From Microbulbifer marinus (GTDB lineage Bacteria; Pseudomonadota; Gammaproteobacteria; Pseudomonadales; Cellvibrionaceae): a stretch of 64,000 bases of DNA. The notes beneath the pieces are model-generated. The model was given only the letters and a program-made list of their open reading frames with translations, made no database searches and was not told where the DNA came from. This document shows, in pieces, positions 19,397 through 29,360 of this stretch. The position numbers and the translations under genes are program-made. How positions within the stretch are numbered: the stretch's first letter is position 1; each line of letters opens with the position of its first letter. Location of the stretch: the NCBI RefSeq assembly GCF_900107725.1, contig NZ_FNQO01000002.1, forward strand, positions 620,001 to 684,000, read 5' to 3'.

Positions 19397-19912
19397 ATGA
19401 GCAAGCCCTTTGTAGCCATCCTGATGGGTTCCGACTCCGACCTGCCGGTTATGGAAGCCGCGTTCGGCGTGCTGGAGAAGTTCGACATTCCGTTTGAAGT
19501 GAAAGTCACCTCCGCGCACCGCACCCCGGAGAATACCCACAACTACGTAACCGACGCCGACAAGCGCGGCTGTGCCGCCTTTATCTGTGCCGCCGGTATG
19601 GCTGCACACCTGGCTGGCGCCGTCTCCGCCACCACCCTGAAGCCGGTGATCGGTGTGCCGATCAATGCTTCCCTGGACGGCCTGGACGCGCTGCTGTCCA
19701 CCGTACAGATGCCGGGCGGTATCCCGGTGGCCACCGTTGCCATCGGCAAGGCCGGTGCCAAGAACGCCGCTTACCTGGCCGCGCAGATCATCGGCTCCGC
19801 CGACGCCGAGATGCACCAGAAGCTGGTCGACGAGCGCCGCGCCAATGCCGAGGCGATCATTGCCAAGGACGCGCAGCTGCAGAAAGACCTGCAACAGCGC
19901 AAAGCCAAGTAA
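19397..19912 (+). CDS. purE: N5-carboxyaminoimidazole ribonucleotide mutase (class I PurE)
   Basis: Converts N5-CAIR to CAIR in purine synthesis. The N-terminal [17 protein letters not shown] and the SAHRTPE motif form the nucleotide-binding active site, and GMAAHLAG follows. The 171-residue length fits class I. Class I PurE needs PurK, but purK is not in this window; tsaC follows instead after 13 bp. Confidence 0.96.
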   Translation: MSKPFVAILMGSDSDLPVMEAAFGVLEKFDIPFEVKVTSAHRTPENTHNYVTDADKRGCAAFICAAGMAAHLAGAVSATTLKPVIGVPINASLDGLDALLSTVQMPGGIPVATVAIGKAGAKNAAYLAAQIIGSADAEMHQKLVDERRANAEAIIAKDAQLQKDLQQRKAK

Positions 19913-19925
19913 GCGTCGCGCTGCG

Positions 19926-20469
19926 ATGGCGTACTCGCCGTTCGCCGTGAAGGAGGCCGCCCGGGCTCTGGCCGCGGGTGGCGTCATCGCGCACCCCACC
20001 GAATCCGTGTGGGGGCTGGCCTGCGATCCGAACAACCTGCAGGCGGTGCAGCGTTTGCTGCGCCTGAAGAGCCGCCCACTGGAAAAAGGCCTGATCCTGG
20101 TGTCCGGCGACGAGGCCCATTTCAACGAGCTGCTGCAGAATCTCTCCGGTAGCCAGATGCAGCAGCTGCACAGCACCTGGCCCGGTCCGGTTACCTGGCT
20201 GGTACCCCATTTCGAACTCGTTCCCCCGTGGATCAGCGGCGCGCACCACTCGGTCGCCCTGCGCTGCACCGATCATCCGTTCACCGCGGCATTAACGCGC
20301 GCCTTTGGCGGTGCTATCGTGTCCACCTCCGCCAACCCGTCGGGCTGTCAGCCAGCGCGGCACAAATACCAGGTGCTGCGCTATTTTGGCGATGCGCTGG
20401 ACTTTGTCGGCGGCGGCTCCACCGGCGGTCGCAGCGCGCCTAGCGAGATCCGCGACCTGATCAGCGGCA

Positions 20470-20492
<23 letters not shown>
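19926..20492 (+). CDS. tsaC: Threonylcarbamoyl-AMP synthase (TsaC/YrdC)
   Basis: Makes threonylcarbamoyl-AMP from Thr, bicarbonate and ATP for the t6A37 modification of ANN-decoding tRNAs. Signature segments are GGVIAHPTESVWGLACDP, LKSRPLEKGLILV, TWPGPVTWLVP and IVSTSANPSG. The 188-residue length matches the short TsaC form without a Sua5 domain. A 24-bp imperfect tandem repeat starts inside its last codons. Confidence 0.94.
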
Positions 20493-21476
<984 letters not shown>

Positions 21477-21488
21477 TAGGAGGCTTTT

Positions 21489-21935
21489 GTGCATAAGGCA
21501 CGCCTGGAAGACATCAACAAACTGTTCATGGAATATCGCCGTCACTTTGAAATCGGCGATGCGGAACAGGTCGCGGATTTTTACCGTTTCCCGCTGCACT
21601 ATTACCGCGAGGACGGCAGCAAACTGTCGGTGACGCGGCAAGAATTTGTGCAGCAGGTGGATAAACTGCTGCACGCCTATCGCCGCCTGCAGGTCAGCCA
21701 GATAGTCGGCACAGTCACCGACGTGATCGAACTCAATGACAACAGCAGCCTGGCGACGCTGAACTGGATCCTGCTGTGCCCGGAAGGGGACAAGAGAGCG
21801 GAGCTATACAGTTCCACGACCCGTTACCTGGTGACCGATACCGAAGACGGCCTGAAAATCGACGGACTGATCCTGGTCGATGAGAGCGCAAAAATTCGCG
21901 GTGCCGTGCGCGCGCGCAAGAGGGCGGTCAAGTGA
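21489..21935 (+). CDS. NTF2-like (SnoaL fold) small protein, function unknown
   Basis: A 148-residue cytoplasmic protein with the helix pattern of the NTF2-like superfamily (IGDAEQVADFYRFPLHYYREDG ... TRQEFVQQVDKLLHAYRRL). A strong AGGAGG precedes the GTG start. The stop overlaps the aroE GTG start by four bases (GTGA), so it is translationally coupled to aroE. No catalytic site can be assigned. Confidence 0.65.
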   Translation: MHKARLEDINKLFMEYRRHFEIGDAEQVADFYRFPLHYYREDGSKLSVTRQEFVQQVDKLLHAYRRLQVSQIVGTVTDVIELNDNSSLATLNWILLCPEGDKRAELYSSTTRYLVTDTEDGLKIDGLILVDESAKIRGAVRARKRAVK

Positions 21936-22753
21936 CGGATCGTTACGCGGTTGTAGGCAACCCGATAGCGCACTCGCTGTCGCCGCGCATTCACGCGGCC
22001 TTCGCCACGCAGACCGGCGAGGATATTCACTACGAAAAACTGCTGGCCGAAAAAGACGGCTTCGCAGAGTTCGCGCGGCAGTTTTTTGCCAGCGGCGGCC
22101 GCGGCCTGAACGTCACCGTGCCGTTCAAGCTGGATGCCTGCGAATTTGCCGACGCGCTGACCGACCGCGCCCGCGCTGCGGGCGCGGTCAATACGCTGGC
22201 CAGGCAGCAAGACGGCAGTATCCTCGGCGACAATACCGACGGTGCCGGGCTGGTGGCGGATATCCGCGACAACCTCGGCTGGCCGCTGCGCGACAAGAAA
22301 ATCCTGCTGCTCGGTGCCGGCGGCGCCGCGCGCGGCGCGCTGCTGCCGCTGCTGGCAGAAAATCCGCAGCAGGTTCATATCGCCAATCGCACCGCGCACA
22401 AGGCGGAGAAGCTGGCTGCGGAGTTTTCCGCTCACGGGCAGCTGACGGCCGGCGGGCTGGAAGACTTTCCCGGCAGCTTCGACCTGATTATCAATGCCAG
22501 CTCCGCCAGCCTGAGCGATGAGATGCCGCCGCTGCCGACTGAAATTGTCGGGCCGCAGTGCAACGCCTATGACATGGTCTACGGCGCCGAGCCGACGCCG
22601 TTTATGCGCTGGGCGCGGAGTTTGAATGCCCAGGTGGCCGATGGCCTGGGTATGCTGGTGGGGCAGGCGGCCGAGTCATTTTTTTTGTGGCGGGGTGTGC
22701 GGCCGAATGTAGGACCGGTATTAGAAATGCTACGAAAAAGATCCTTTGATTGA
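21932..22753 (+). CDS. aroE: Shikimate dehydrogenase (NADP+)
   Basis: Reduces 3-dehydroshikimate in aromatic amino acid synthesis. Substrate site: NPIAHSLSPRIHAAF and NVTVPFKLDA with the catalytic Lys; NTDGAGLVADI carries the catalytic Asp. NADP site: LLGAGGAARGAL followed by NRTAHKAEKLA. The 273-residue length fits and the C-terminus is intact. This is the last GC-rich gene before the AT-rich island. Confidence 0.96.
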   Translation: MTDRYAVVGNPIAHSLSPRIHAAFATQTGEDIHYEKLLAEKDGFAEFARQFFASGGRGLNVTVPFKLDACEFADALTDRARAAGAVNTLARQQDGSILGDNTDGAGLVADIRDNLGWPLRDKKILLLGAGGAARGALLPLLAENPQQVHIANRTAHKAEKLAAEFSAHGQLTAGGLEDFPGSFDLIINASSASLSDEMPPLPTEIVGPQCNAYDMVYGAEPTPFMRWARSLNAQVADGLGMLVGQAAESFFLWRGVRPNVGPVLEMLRKRSFD

Positions 22754-22951
22754 TCCTATGATTTATTATTGGGGTAATTTTTTACAGTTGAACGTGAAAA
22801 ATGCTCTCCGAAAAACAATGTAATTGGCGGATTGAAGTTTAAAAACAATTGTGTTGTCCTCATATATAGTCGATACGGATAATACGGATCGAATCATGTA
22901 AAGTAGATGACCTTTTTTGGCTACCGATTAAAATTTATAGAAGATTTTGGC

Positions 22952-23647
22952 ATGGATAAGTTACACGAAACGCATCAACTCCATTTTTTTACGAGCAATG
23001 TTGATGTCCAGGCGACACCTCAGCAAATTTCATCAATGCTATCTGTTCTAGGTGGCTTTGGCTTGGTTCCTACTTTTGGTCATGAACTAAATGCTTCGAA
23101 CGCCGAAAAAAGACAGTTTGTCGTAATGGTGAGCGTCGATGAAAAAATCCGAATTGAATTCCCTATTGGCCGTATAGTGATTTTGGGTGAGGGCGGTGAA
23201 GCGACCGAGTTTTTCAACAAGGCTTGTGCAATTTTACAAGAACTATATAAGTTATTTCCTACGAAAGAAGGCAATCGTCTTTCACTAATTAGTACAAAAA
23301 TATTCAGTGGATCAGAACAAGAGTTTGACGAGTTATACCGCCAACTTTTCACTTACAGAACGGTACGCCCCTTTGAGTGGGATAATAGAATTGCCGAACG
23401 TCAAACACTGCAAAATTGCGGCGAAGAAATAAATAATATTAGTACAATTCGCAGGTGTAATGTTGCCTCCCCTTTTATAAACGGAGGTAAAGAATTTAAT
23501 GCCATTCTGAGCGAGATAGATACTAATACAATACATGAAAATAAGAAGTTACGATTTAATCTAGATAATGCGAAAGATGTGTTTAAAGATTTGCACTTGC
23601 AAAATGAAGAGGCAAATGCACTGCTCAAGCGATATTTTGATAAATGA
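22952..23647 (+). CDS. Unknown protein, first gene of the AT-rich island
   Basis: About 231 residues from the ATG at 22952 (a start at 22907 would add 15). There is no signal peptide or membrane segment. The middle has a helix followed by NRLSLISTKIFSG, and the C-terminus has ILSEIDTN then a helical stretch (NAKDVFKDLHLQNEEANALLKRYF). This layout is loosely like TIGR04255-type proteins, which I cannot confirm. No catalytic motif seen. It is followed after 16 bp by the next gene. Confidence 0.7.
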   Translation: MDKLHETHQLHFFTSNVDVQATPQQISSMLSVLGGFGLVPTFGHELNASNAEKRQFVVMVSVDEKIRIEFPIGRIVILGEGGEATEFFNKACAILQELYKLFPTKEGNRLSLISTKIFSGSEQEFDELYRQLFTYRTVRPFEWDNRIAERQTLQNCGEEINNISTIRRCNVASPFINGGKEFNAILSEIDTNTIHENKKLRFNLDNAKDVFKDLHLQNEEANALLKRYFDK

Positions 23648-23663
23648 AATAGGCTAAGCTCCG

Positions 23664-24308
23664 ATGATTTCATCTAGAGACGTTTTTGATTATAGCCAAA
23701 CTTCTATTCGAGAATATGAGTTTTCCGGCAAAACGCCCCTTGATAAGTATCAAAACCAACTGGCAAAGGAATTGGCACATATAATTATAAGTAGCTCAAA
23801 TTCTTCCGCAGGTGGTGCAAGTAATCTTTATCAAGTAAATTCCGCTACTTCAAAAAGTAGCAATGATGTTAATGAATCCGAAGTGCAGGCTGAAAAATGT
23901 TCGGAATATCTTGTTAGGTTAGTTCAGTCAGATGAATATGTGGAAGGCGAGGTTGGTAAAACAGAAACATATCTTGAAAACTTGTATTCAGAAAATGTGA
24001 CTCGTTTTAGAAAAGCCTACAAAAAAACCTGGTTAAAATTGTTTGGAACGAATATAGAAAGCTTCAAAACTTTTGTAAATATTTCATCAGCTATTAATTA
24101 TGAATGGCTGAGCGATGAAGCTGACGCATTAATTATAGCCGCGTGTTCTCATAAAGATCCCTTCGTTAATGAAGCGGCCATTAGGGCTATGGAGGCTTGG
24201 GAGCAAAAAAAACATATTGATTACTTTGGAAATATTCGGAAATTTGAAATTGAGTGGCTGACTGAATATCGTGAAAGTGTTTTAGAGTATTTGAGAAGTC
24301 TGAAATGA
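23664..24308 (+). CDS. Unknown protein, second gene of the AT-rich island
   Basis: 214 residues, soluble, with a Ser/Asn-rich low-complexity linker (about residues 48-72) separating an N-terminal helix from a mostly helical C-terminal part. The C-terminal segment ACSHKDPFVNEAAIRAMEAWE resembles a HEAT-type helical repeat, suggesting protein-protein contact. Its TGA overlaps the next ATG (ATGA). Not recognised as a known family. Confidence 0.7.
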   Translation: MISSRDVFDYSQTSIREYEFSGKTPLDKYQNQLAKELAHIIISSSNSSAGGASNLYQVNSATSKSSNDVNESEVQAEKCSEYLVRLVQSDEYVEGEVGKTETYLENLYSENVTRFRKAYKKTWLKLFGTNIESFKTFVNISSAINYEWLSDEADALIIAACSHKDPFVNEAAIRAMEAWEQKKHIDYFGNIRKFEIEWLTEYRESVLEYLRSLK

Positions 24309-24835
24309 GCTTTTTGCTTCGAAAAATTTCTAAGTCAAAGTGGGAATCAAATCTGGATAAACAGCCGGATGATTTTTCGGCTGATGCGATTACTGGTTGT
24401 ACAAGAACGAATAAAAATACTTTGTCCGTTTGGAAATCAACGACTGCAAACTTTGAATCGGATGAATGTAAGGAGTTGGTGGTCGCTGTTGCAACGACAA
24501 TGGATCGTCCCGACGCAATTGATCTATTGTGGTTAGAACAGGACTGGTTGCAAGAGAAAGGAATTGCAATAGTCGAAACACCTGGAAACTCCAAGTATTC
24601 TGCAATGAATTCAAGACACAGGGATCTAAGTAATCTCAATCACCGAAAGTTAGCGTTAGTTGGTGAACATATAGTAAGCAGGCTTAACAGTTTTGGCGCA
24701 TCGAAAAGGGTGCTTCGACCAGAACTGATAAAATTAGTGGCAGAGCGGTATAAAAAAGGTGGGACCTTTGAGCTAGGGGACTTGAGTCCGAAGTGGCAAG
24801 AAGCAGTTTCAAAACATATAGAAAGAACTAATTGA
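24305..24835 (+). CDS. Unknown protein, third gene of the AT-rich island
   Basis: 176 residues, soluble and without a recognisable domain. It starts within the stop of the previous gene, so the two products are probably made in fixed ratio. One region (ELVVAVATTMDRPDAIDLLWLEQDWLQEKGI) has alternating strands and helices. No nuclease, NTPase or toxin motif could be identified. It ends 17 bp before a hairpin terminator. Confidence 0.68.
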   Translation: MSFLLRKISKSKWESNLDKQPDDFSADAITGCTRTNKNTLSVWKSTTANFESDECKELVVAVATTMDRPDAIDLLWLEQDWLQEKGIAIVETPGNSKYSAMNSRHRDLSNLNHRKLALVGEHIVSRLNSFGASKRVLRPELIKLVAERYKKGGTFELGDLSPKWQEAVSKHIERTN

Positions 24836-24852
24836 TAATATAAAACGAAAAA

Positions 24853-24890
24853 AACACCAGTCTCAATTTTCTGAGTAAGTGTTAGTTTTT
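24853..24890 (+). terminator. Rho-independent terminator of the AT-rich island
   Basis: AACAC (24853-24857) pairs with GTGTT (24879-24883) and CTCA pairs with TGAG inside, with a small internal mismatch. A run of five T follows at 24886-24890. It closes the three-gene unit. Confidence 0.6.
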
Positions 24891-24971
24891 CTTCAAGTAT
24901 TTCTTCTTAACCGGTTTCCATCTTTAAACATTGCTCTTCAAGATTTCGATAGACGGAAGTGACGTAAATAG

Positions 24972-25373
24972 ATGCGAGAATTTATAGGAAATTTTTCTGC
25001 TTACTTTACAGCTGGTTGTCTAGGCGGAGTGGCATACGCACTGGCCCTATGGGCTATGGGCCATCATGGGTTCACTCGCTGGCTCGGGGTAGACATAGCC
25101 CCCTATCTGTCCAACGCCTATCTGTATCAGCGCATCGTCTGGGGCGGTATCTGCGGTCTGATTTTCCTGCTGCCGTGGCAGAAATCCTGGCTGGCGCGCG
25201 GCTTTTTCCTGTCGCTGATTCCGGCCGGCATTATGCTGCTGTTGTTGTTGCCGATGCGCGGTTACGGTCCCGGCGCATTGTCACTGGGCGCGCTGACGCC
25301 GCTGGTGATTATTCTCGCCTGCGCCATCGGCGGAATAGCCGCTTCCGGCCTGCTGCGGGCTCAGGGAAAGTAG
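24972..25373 (+). CDS. Small integral membrane protein, unknown function
   Basis: 133 residues with about four hydrophobic segments (GCLGGVAYALALWAMG, IVWGGICGLIFLLPW, FFLSLIPAGIMLLLLLP, LVIILACAIGGIAASGLL). The first 20 codons are AT-rich like the adjacent island and the rest is GC-rich, so the native 5' end may have been replaced when the island inserted. No family recognised. Confidence 0.65.
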   Translation: MREFIGNFSAYFTAGCLGGVAYALALWAMGHHGFTRWLGVDIAPYLSNAYLYQRIVWGGICGLIFLLPWQKSWLARGFFLSLIPAGIMLLLLLPMRGYGPGALSLGALTPLVIILACAIGGIAASGLLRAQGK

Positions 25374-25417
25374 GAATCAGCAGCGCGGCTGTGAGCCGCC
25401 CTGACCAAACCGCCCGC

Positions 25418-25975
25418 TCAGGGCTGGTCGTGTTCGGTTAGATACTGGTCCTTCAGTTTCACGTAGTTTGCGGCGGAGTAGCGGAAAAATTCCTTTTCCT
25501 TGTCCGACAGCGGCCGCGCCTGCTTGCAGGGGGCGCCGACATACAGGTAGCCACTCTCGAGTTTCTTGCCCGGCGGCACCAAAGCTCCGGCGGCCAGCAC
25601 CACGTCATCCTCGATCACCGCGCCATCCATGACAATGGAGCCAATGCCGATCAGTACGCGGCTGCCGACCGTGCAGCCGTGCAGGCAGGCCTTGTGGCCG
25701 ATGGTGACGTCATCGCCGATGATCAGTGGCCAGCCGTCTTCATTGAAGGGGCCCGCATGGGTGATGTGTAGTACGGCGCCATCCTGCACACTGGTGCGCT
25801 CGCCGATGCGGATACGGTGCATATCGCCGCGGATCACCGCCATAGGCCACACCGAGCTGTCATCACCCAGCGTGACATCGCCGATGACGACGGACTGTGG
25901 ATCGACATAGACACCGTTGCCGAGCTGGGGGCACTTTTCGCTTTCAGAATCGCCGTGGGCGCGCAGTGGGGACAT
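25418..25975 (-). CDS. Gamma-carbonic anhydrase-family protein
   Basis: Left-handed beta-helix protein of hexapeptide repeats (VIGDVTLGDDSSVW, VTIGHKACLHGCTVGSRVLIGIGS). Three histidines sit where gamma-class carbonic anhydrases bind metal: THAG, GHKA and LHGC. It is about 185 residues from ATG 25975, chosen because AGGAG lies 8 bp upstream; a longer frame to 26008 lacks this. Carbonic anhydrase activity is not shown for many members (YrdA, PaaY). It is divergent from prlC. Confidence 0.88.
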   Translation of the reverse strand: MSPLRAHGDSESEKCPQLGNGVYVDPQSVVIGDVTLGDDSSVWPMAVIRGDMHRIRIGERTSVQDGAVLHITHAGPFNEDGWPLIIGDDVTIGHKACLHGCTVGSRVLIGIGSIVMDGAVIEDDVVLAAGALVPPGKKLESGYLYVGAPCKQARPLSDKEKEFFRYSAANYVKLKDQYLTEHDQP

Positions 25976-26040
25976 AGACAAGCTCCTGTACAATGAGTCC
26001 TCTATCATAGCTTTATCGAATTCCTAGCACAGGGTGTTGT

Positions 26041-28107
26041 ATGTCCAATCCGCCGCTGACCTCGCCGTTATTAGATATGCCGCTGTTGCCCCCGTTTGAC
26101 CAGTTGCAGCCGCAGCAGGTAGAGCCGGCAATCACGGCATTGATCGACCAGTGCGATCGGGTGCTCGACACCGGACTGAAAAACCCGGGCTGGGACAGCA
26201 CCCTGGCGCCACTGGAGCAGGCACAGGATCAGCTGAACCGCGCTTTCTCCCCGGTCAGCCACCTGAACAGCGTGTTGAGCGGCCCCTGGCGCGAGCCCTA
26301 TGAGGCGGCCCTGGCCAAGGTGACCGGTTACTGGACCGAACTCGGCCAGAACCGCGATCTGTACGGTGTCTACCAGCAGCTGGCGCAGTCGCCGGAATTT
26401 GCCGGCTGGCCGCAGGCGCGCAGGAAGGCGGTGGAGCTGGGGCTGCGGGACTTTGTCCTCAGCGGCGTCGGCCTGGAGGGAGAAGCCCGCGACAAGTTCG
26501 CTGCCAACAGTCGACGCCTGGCGGAGCTGTCGAGCCAGTTCGCGAACAATGTGCTGGACGCCACCAATGCATGGACCTGGCACACGGAAGACGCGGCCGA
26601 ACTTGCCGGCCTGCCGCAAACGGCGTTGGCCGCGGCGCGGGCAGCCGCCGAGGCCAAGGGCCGCGACGGCTGGCTGATCACGCTGGATGGACCCGCCTAT
26701 CTGGCGGTGATGACCCACGCCGACAACCGCGCGCTGCGCCGGCAGGTGCATACCGCATTCGTCAGCCGCGCCTCGGATACCGGTCCGAACGGCGGCGAGT
26801 ACGACAACTCCGCGGTGATGGAAGAAATTCTCGCGCTGCGTGCGGAGCAGGCGCAGTTGCTTGGCATGGCCAACTACGCCGAGCTGTCTCTGGCCAGCAA
26901 GATGGCGCACGACAATGACAAGGTACTGGAATTCCTCAACGACCTGGCCGCGCGGGCCAAACCGGCGGCAGAACGCGAATTTGCCGAGCTGCAGAATTTC
27001 GCCCGTGACGAGCTCGGGCTGGATGAGCTGCAACCCTGGGATATCGCCTGGGCCGCGGAAAAGCTGAAACAGGAGCGCTACGCGATCAGCCAGGAGGAGC
27101 TGCGCCCCTATTTTCCCTACGACCGAGTGCTCGCCGGCCTGTTCACCGTGGTGGAGAAACTTTTTGAAGTGTCGGTGCAGCGGGACGAGTCGGTCCCCAC
27201 CTGGCACCCGGATGTCCAGTATTTCTGGCTGTCCAGAAACGGCGAACGCATCGCCGGCTTTTACCTGGATCCGTTCGCCCGTGAAAAGAAGCGCGGCGGT
27301 GCCTGGATGGACAGCGTCTGTGTCCGCCGTCAGACGCCCGATGGCCTGCAACTGCCGGTGGCTTACCTGGTGTGTAACTTCTCATCGCCCGCTGCCGACA
27401 ACATGCCGTCGCTGTTGACCCATTACGAGGTCACCACGCTGTTCCACGAGTTCGGCCACGGGCTGCACCATATGCTGACGCAGATCGATGTGGCCGCGGT
27501 TTCGGGCATCAATGGTGTGGCCTGGGATGCGGTGGAGCTGCCGAGCCAGTTCCTGGAAAACTGGTGCTGGGAGCCGCAGGCGATCGCGTTGATCTCCGGC
27601 CACTACGAGAGCGGTGCACCCCTGCCACAGGCACTGTTGGACAAGATGCTCGCGGCAAGAAATTTTCAGTCGGCGATGTTTGCCGTGCGCCAGCTGGAGT
27701 TTGCGCTGTTCGATTTCCGCCTGCACTGTCGCGAACAGGGCGCCAGCGCGGCAAAGATACAGCAGTTATTGGACGAGGTGCGCGCGCAGGTGGCGGTGGT
27801 ACCGGTGGCGGAAGAGAACCGCTTCCAGCACGGCTTCAGCCATATTTTTGCCGGTGGCTATGCGGCCGGCTATTACAGTTACAAATGGGCCGAAGTGCTT
27901 TCCGCGGACGCCTTTTCCCTGTTTGAAGAGCAGGGTATTTTTGATGCGGATACCGGCAGAAAATTCCTGCACGCGATTCTCGAGCAGGGCGGCAGTCGCG
28001 ATGCGCTGGAGCTGTTCACGGAATTTCGTGGCCGCGAGCCTGAAATTGATGCGCTGTTGCGCCACTCGGGCATCGAACAGCTCGAGCTGAATATTAACCC
28101 GGGCTAA
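26041..28107 (+). CDS. prlC: Oligopeptidase A (M3 metallopeptidase)
   Basis: Cytoplasmic zinc peptidase that degrades short peptides, including cleaved signal peptides. The HEFGH zinc motif is at residues 469-473, with the third-ligand Glu in the WDAVELPSQFLENW region just downstream. The 688-residue length is normal. It is followed after 42 bp by the YheV gene, as often seen in gammaproteobacteria. Confidence 0.96.
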   Translation: MSNPPLTSPLLDMPLLPPFDQLQPQQVEPAITALIDQCDRVLDTGLKNPGWDSTLAPLEQAQDQLNRAFSPVSHLNSVLSGPWREPYEAALAKVTGYWTELGQNRDLYGVYQQLAQSPEFAGWPQARRKAVELGLRDFVLSGVGLEGEARDKFAANSRRLAELSSQFANNVLDATNAWTWHTEDAAELAGLPQTALAAARAAAEAKGRDGWLITLDGPAYLAVMTHADNRALRRQVHTAFVSRASDTGPNGGEYDNSAVMEEILALRAEQAQLLGMANYAELSLASKMAHDNDKVLEFLNDLAARAKPAAEREFAELQNFARDELGLDELQPWDIAWAAEKLKQERYAISQEELRPYFPYDRVLAGLFTVVEKLFEVSVQRDESVPTWHPDVQYFWLSRNGERIAGFYLDPFAREKKRGGAWMDSVCVRRQTPDGLQLPVAYLVCNFSSPAADNMPSLLTHYEVTTLFHEFGHGLHHMLTQIDVAAVSGINGVAWDAVELPSQFLENWCWEPQAIALISGHYESGAPLPQALLDKMLAARNFQSAMFAVRQLEFALFDFRLHCREQGASAAKIQQLLDEVRAQVAVVPVAEENRFQHGFSHIFAGGYAAGYYSYKWAEVLSADAFSLFEEQGIFDADTGRKFLHAILEQGGSRDALELFTEFRGREPEIDALLRHSGIEQLELNINPG

Positions 28108-28149
28108 CTGGTCCCGATTATCTGCAATGATTAGGCAGTACCAAAAATC

Positions 28150-28413
28150 ATGAATAACGACAGCGACAAGCGGGGCAAACCGCAGAAGAAGCGATTTATT
28201 GCCGGTGCCGTGTGCCCGCGCTGCAGTGCTATGGACCGGATTGTGAATTATCGCGAAGGCGAGAAAAATTATCGCGAGTGTATCGCCTGCGGCTTCAAGG
28301 ACGAGATACGCCTGCAGTCTTCGCCACAGGAATTAGGGACTCGGGTCAATGAGGCCGGCAAGCAAGAGGCGGTGGAGACGCCGATAAAAATTATTCAACC
28401 ACCAAAAAAATAA
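28150..28413 (+). CDS. YheV family zinc-ribbon protein (DUF2387)
   Basis: An 87-residue basic protein with two CxxC pairs, CPRCS and CIACG, about 24 residues apart: a zinc ribbon. The N-terminus KKRFIAGAVCPRC is characteristic of YheV. Function unknown. It lies between prlC and a membrane-anchored unknown gene that starts 7 bp downstream. Confidence 0.9.
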   Translation: MNNDSDKRGKPQKKRFIAGAVCPRCSAMDRIVNYREGEKNYRECIACGFKDEIRLQSSPQELGTRVNEAGKQEAVETPIKIIQPPKK

Positions 28414-28420
28414 TCACACA

Positions 28421-29248
28421 GTGAAAAAAATCACTCTGCTGGCGCTCGTACTGGCTGGCACCATCGCCGGTCTGTTCGGCCTGGATTATTACCGCGACTT
28501 GCACACACAGCAGCGCGAGCAGACCGCACACCTGCTGGCCAGCTGTGTCAATCACGGCTTGCTGACACTGTTCCGGCTGCAGGCCAACGACTGGCGTGCG
28601 CGGCCGGACTTCTATCGGCTGCAGCAGCAGAAGCTGGAGGAAACGGTCGCGCAGCTGCCGCAACAGCTATTGGAGGGAGAACCGTTTAGCGAGTGGCGCG
28701 AGGGCGTCGCTATCTGCGACCGGCTGACCAGACTCAGCAATATACAGCACGCGACGATCTTCCGGCCGCTGGCGAGTTTCGCCACGCGGGAAATGTCGGA
28801 TAGTCGTACCTTCAAGGATCGCGATGCACTGCGGCGGCGCCAACGTGTGATCAACCGTCTGAAAAGCTCCGCCGAGGCCGCGGACCGCTATCTGGACGAC
28901 CTGCGGGCGGATGTAAGAAACCTGATCAATGGCAGTGAACTGTCACCGCAGAGCCGTGAGCGGGCATTGCAGCAGATCGATGCGGAAGTGCTGGATTATT
29001 ATCGCCAGGGTAATTTTTCCCGGCGTCAGGTGGATGCGCATCTGCAGCGTGTGGCGCGCTACTACCAGTTGCTGGCGGACAACCCGCGCGGCTACAGCGT
29101 CAGGGGCGGCAGCCTGTTTTTCTACGACCGAAAGTTACAGCGCGAAGTCGAGGAGCTGTATCGGGCAATTCTCCAGGGTGAAGGATTGTTTTACGCGAGT
29201 TGGCGCCAGATAGTGCAGAGACAGCAGGTGCCTGTTCCAGGTGGGTAA
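28421..29248 (+). CDS. Membrane-anchored helical protein, unknown
   Basis: 275 residues: one N-terminal membrane segment (ITLLALVLAGTIAGLFGLDYY) and a largely helical, Arg/Gln-rich exported or cytoplasmic body. No known domain recognised. GTG start, 7 bp after the YheV stop, so probably co-transcribed. A 9-bp perfect stem at 29257-29291 follows it. Confidence 0.65.
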   Translation: MKKITLLALVLAGTIAGLFGLDYYRDLHTQQREQTAHLLASCVNHGLLTLFRLQANDWRARPDFYRLQQQKLEETVAQLPQQLLEGEPFSEWREGVAICDRLTRLSNIQHATIFRPLASFATREMSDSRTFKDRDALRRRQRVINRLKSSAEAADRYLDDLRADVRNLINGSELSPQSRERALQQIDAEVLDYYRQGNFSRRQVDAHLQRVARYYQLLADNPRGYSVRGGSLFFYDRKLQREVEELYRAILQGEGLFYASWRQIVQRQQVPVPGG

Positions 29249-29256
29249 AAAATGAC

Positions 29257-29291
29257 GAGCGGGCACTGTTATCCATTTGTTCTGCCCGCTC
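29257..29291 (+). terminator. Stem-loop downstream of the prlC group
   Basis: GAGCGGGCA (29257-29265) pairs perfectly with TGCCCGCTC (29283-29291) around a 17-nt loop. No T-run follows, so it may be a transcript-end stabiliser rather than an intrinsic terminator. Confidence 0.35.
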
Positions 29292-29360
29292 AATTGGACC
29301 ATCCTGAGCTTTTTATTATGTAAATTGCGTTCGCACTGCCGGCGTTATATGCGCCGCCAT

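Larger units (their letters stand above)
22754..24970 (+). other. AT-rich genomic island with three unknown genes
   Basis: Base composition changes abruptly just after the aroE stop and returns to GC-rich within the first codons of the gene at 24972. The interval holds three same-strand genes (16-bp gap, then a 4-base overlap) and a terminator, and no transposase, integrase or tRNA. Codon use is A/T-ending, unlike the neighbours. It looks like a horizontally acquired cassette placed between conserved genes. Confidence 0.75.

Noticed and set aside
22754..24970. CRISPR array, restriction-modification or classic toxin-antitoxin system in the AT-rich island
   Set aside because: No spaced direct repeats, no methyltransferase or helicase motifs, and no recognisable toxin or antitoxin fold in the three proteins.
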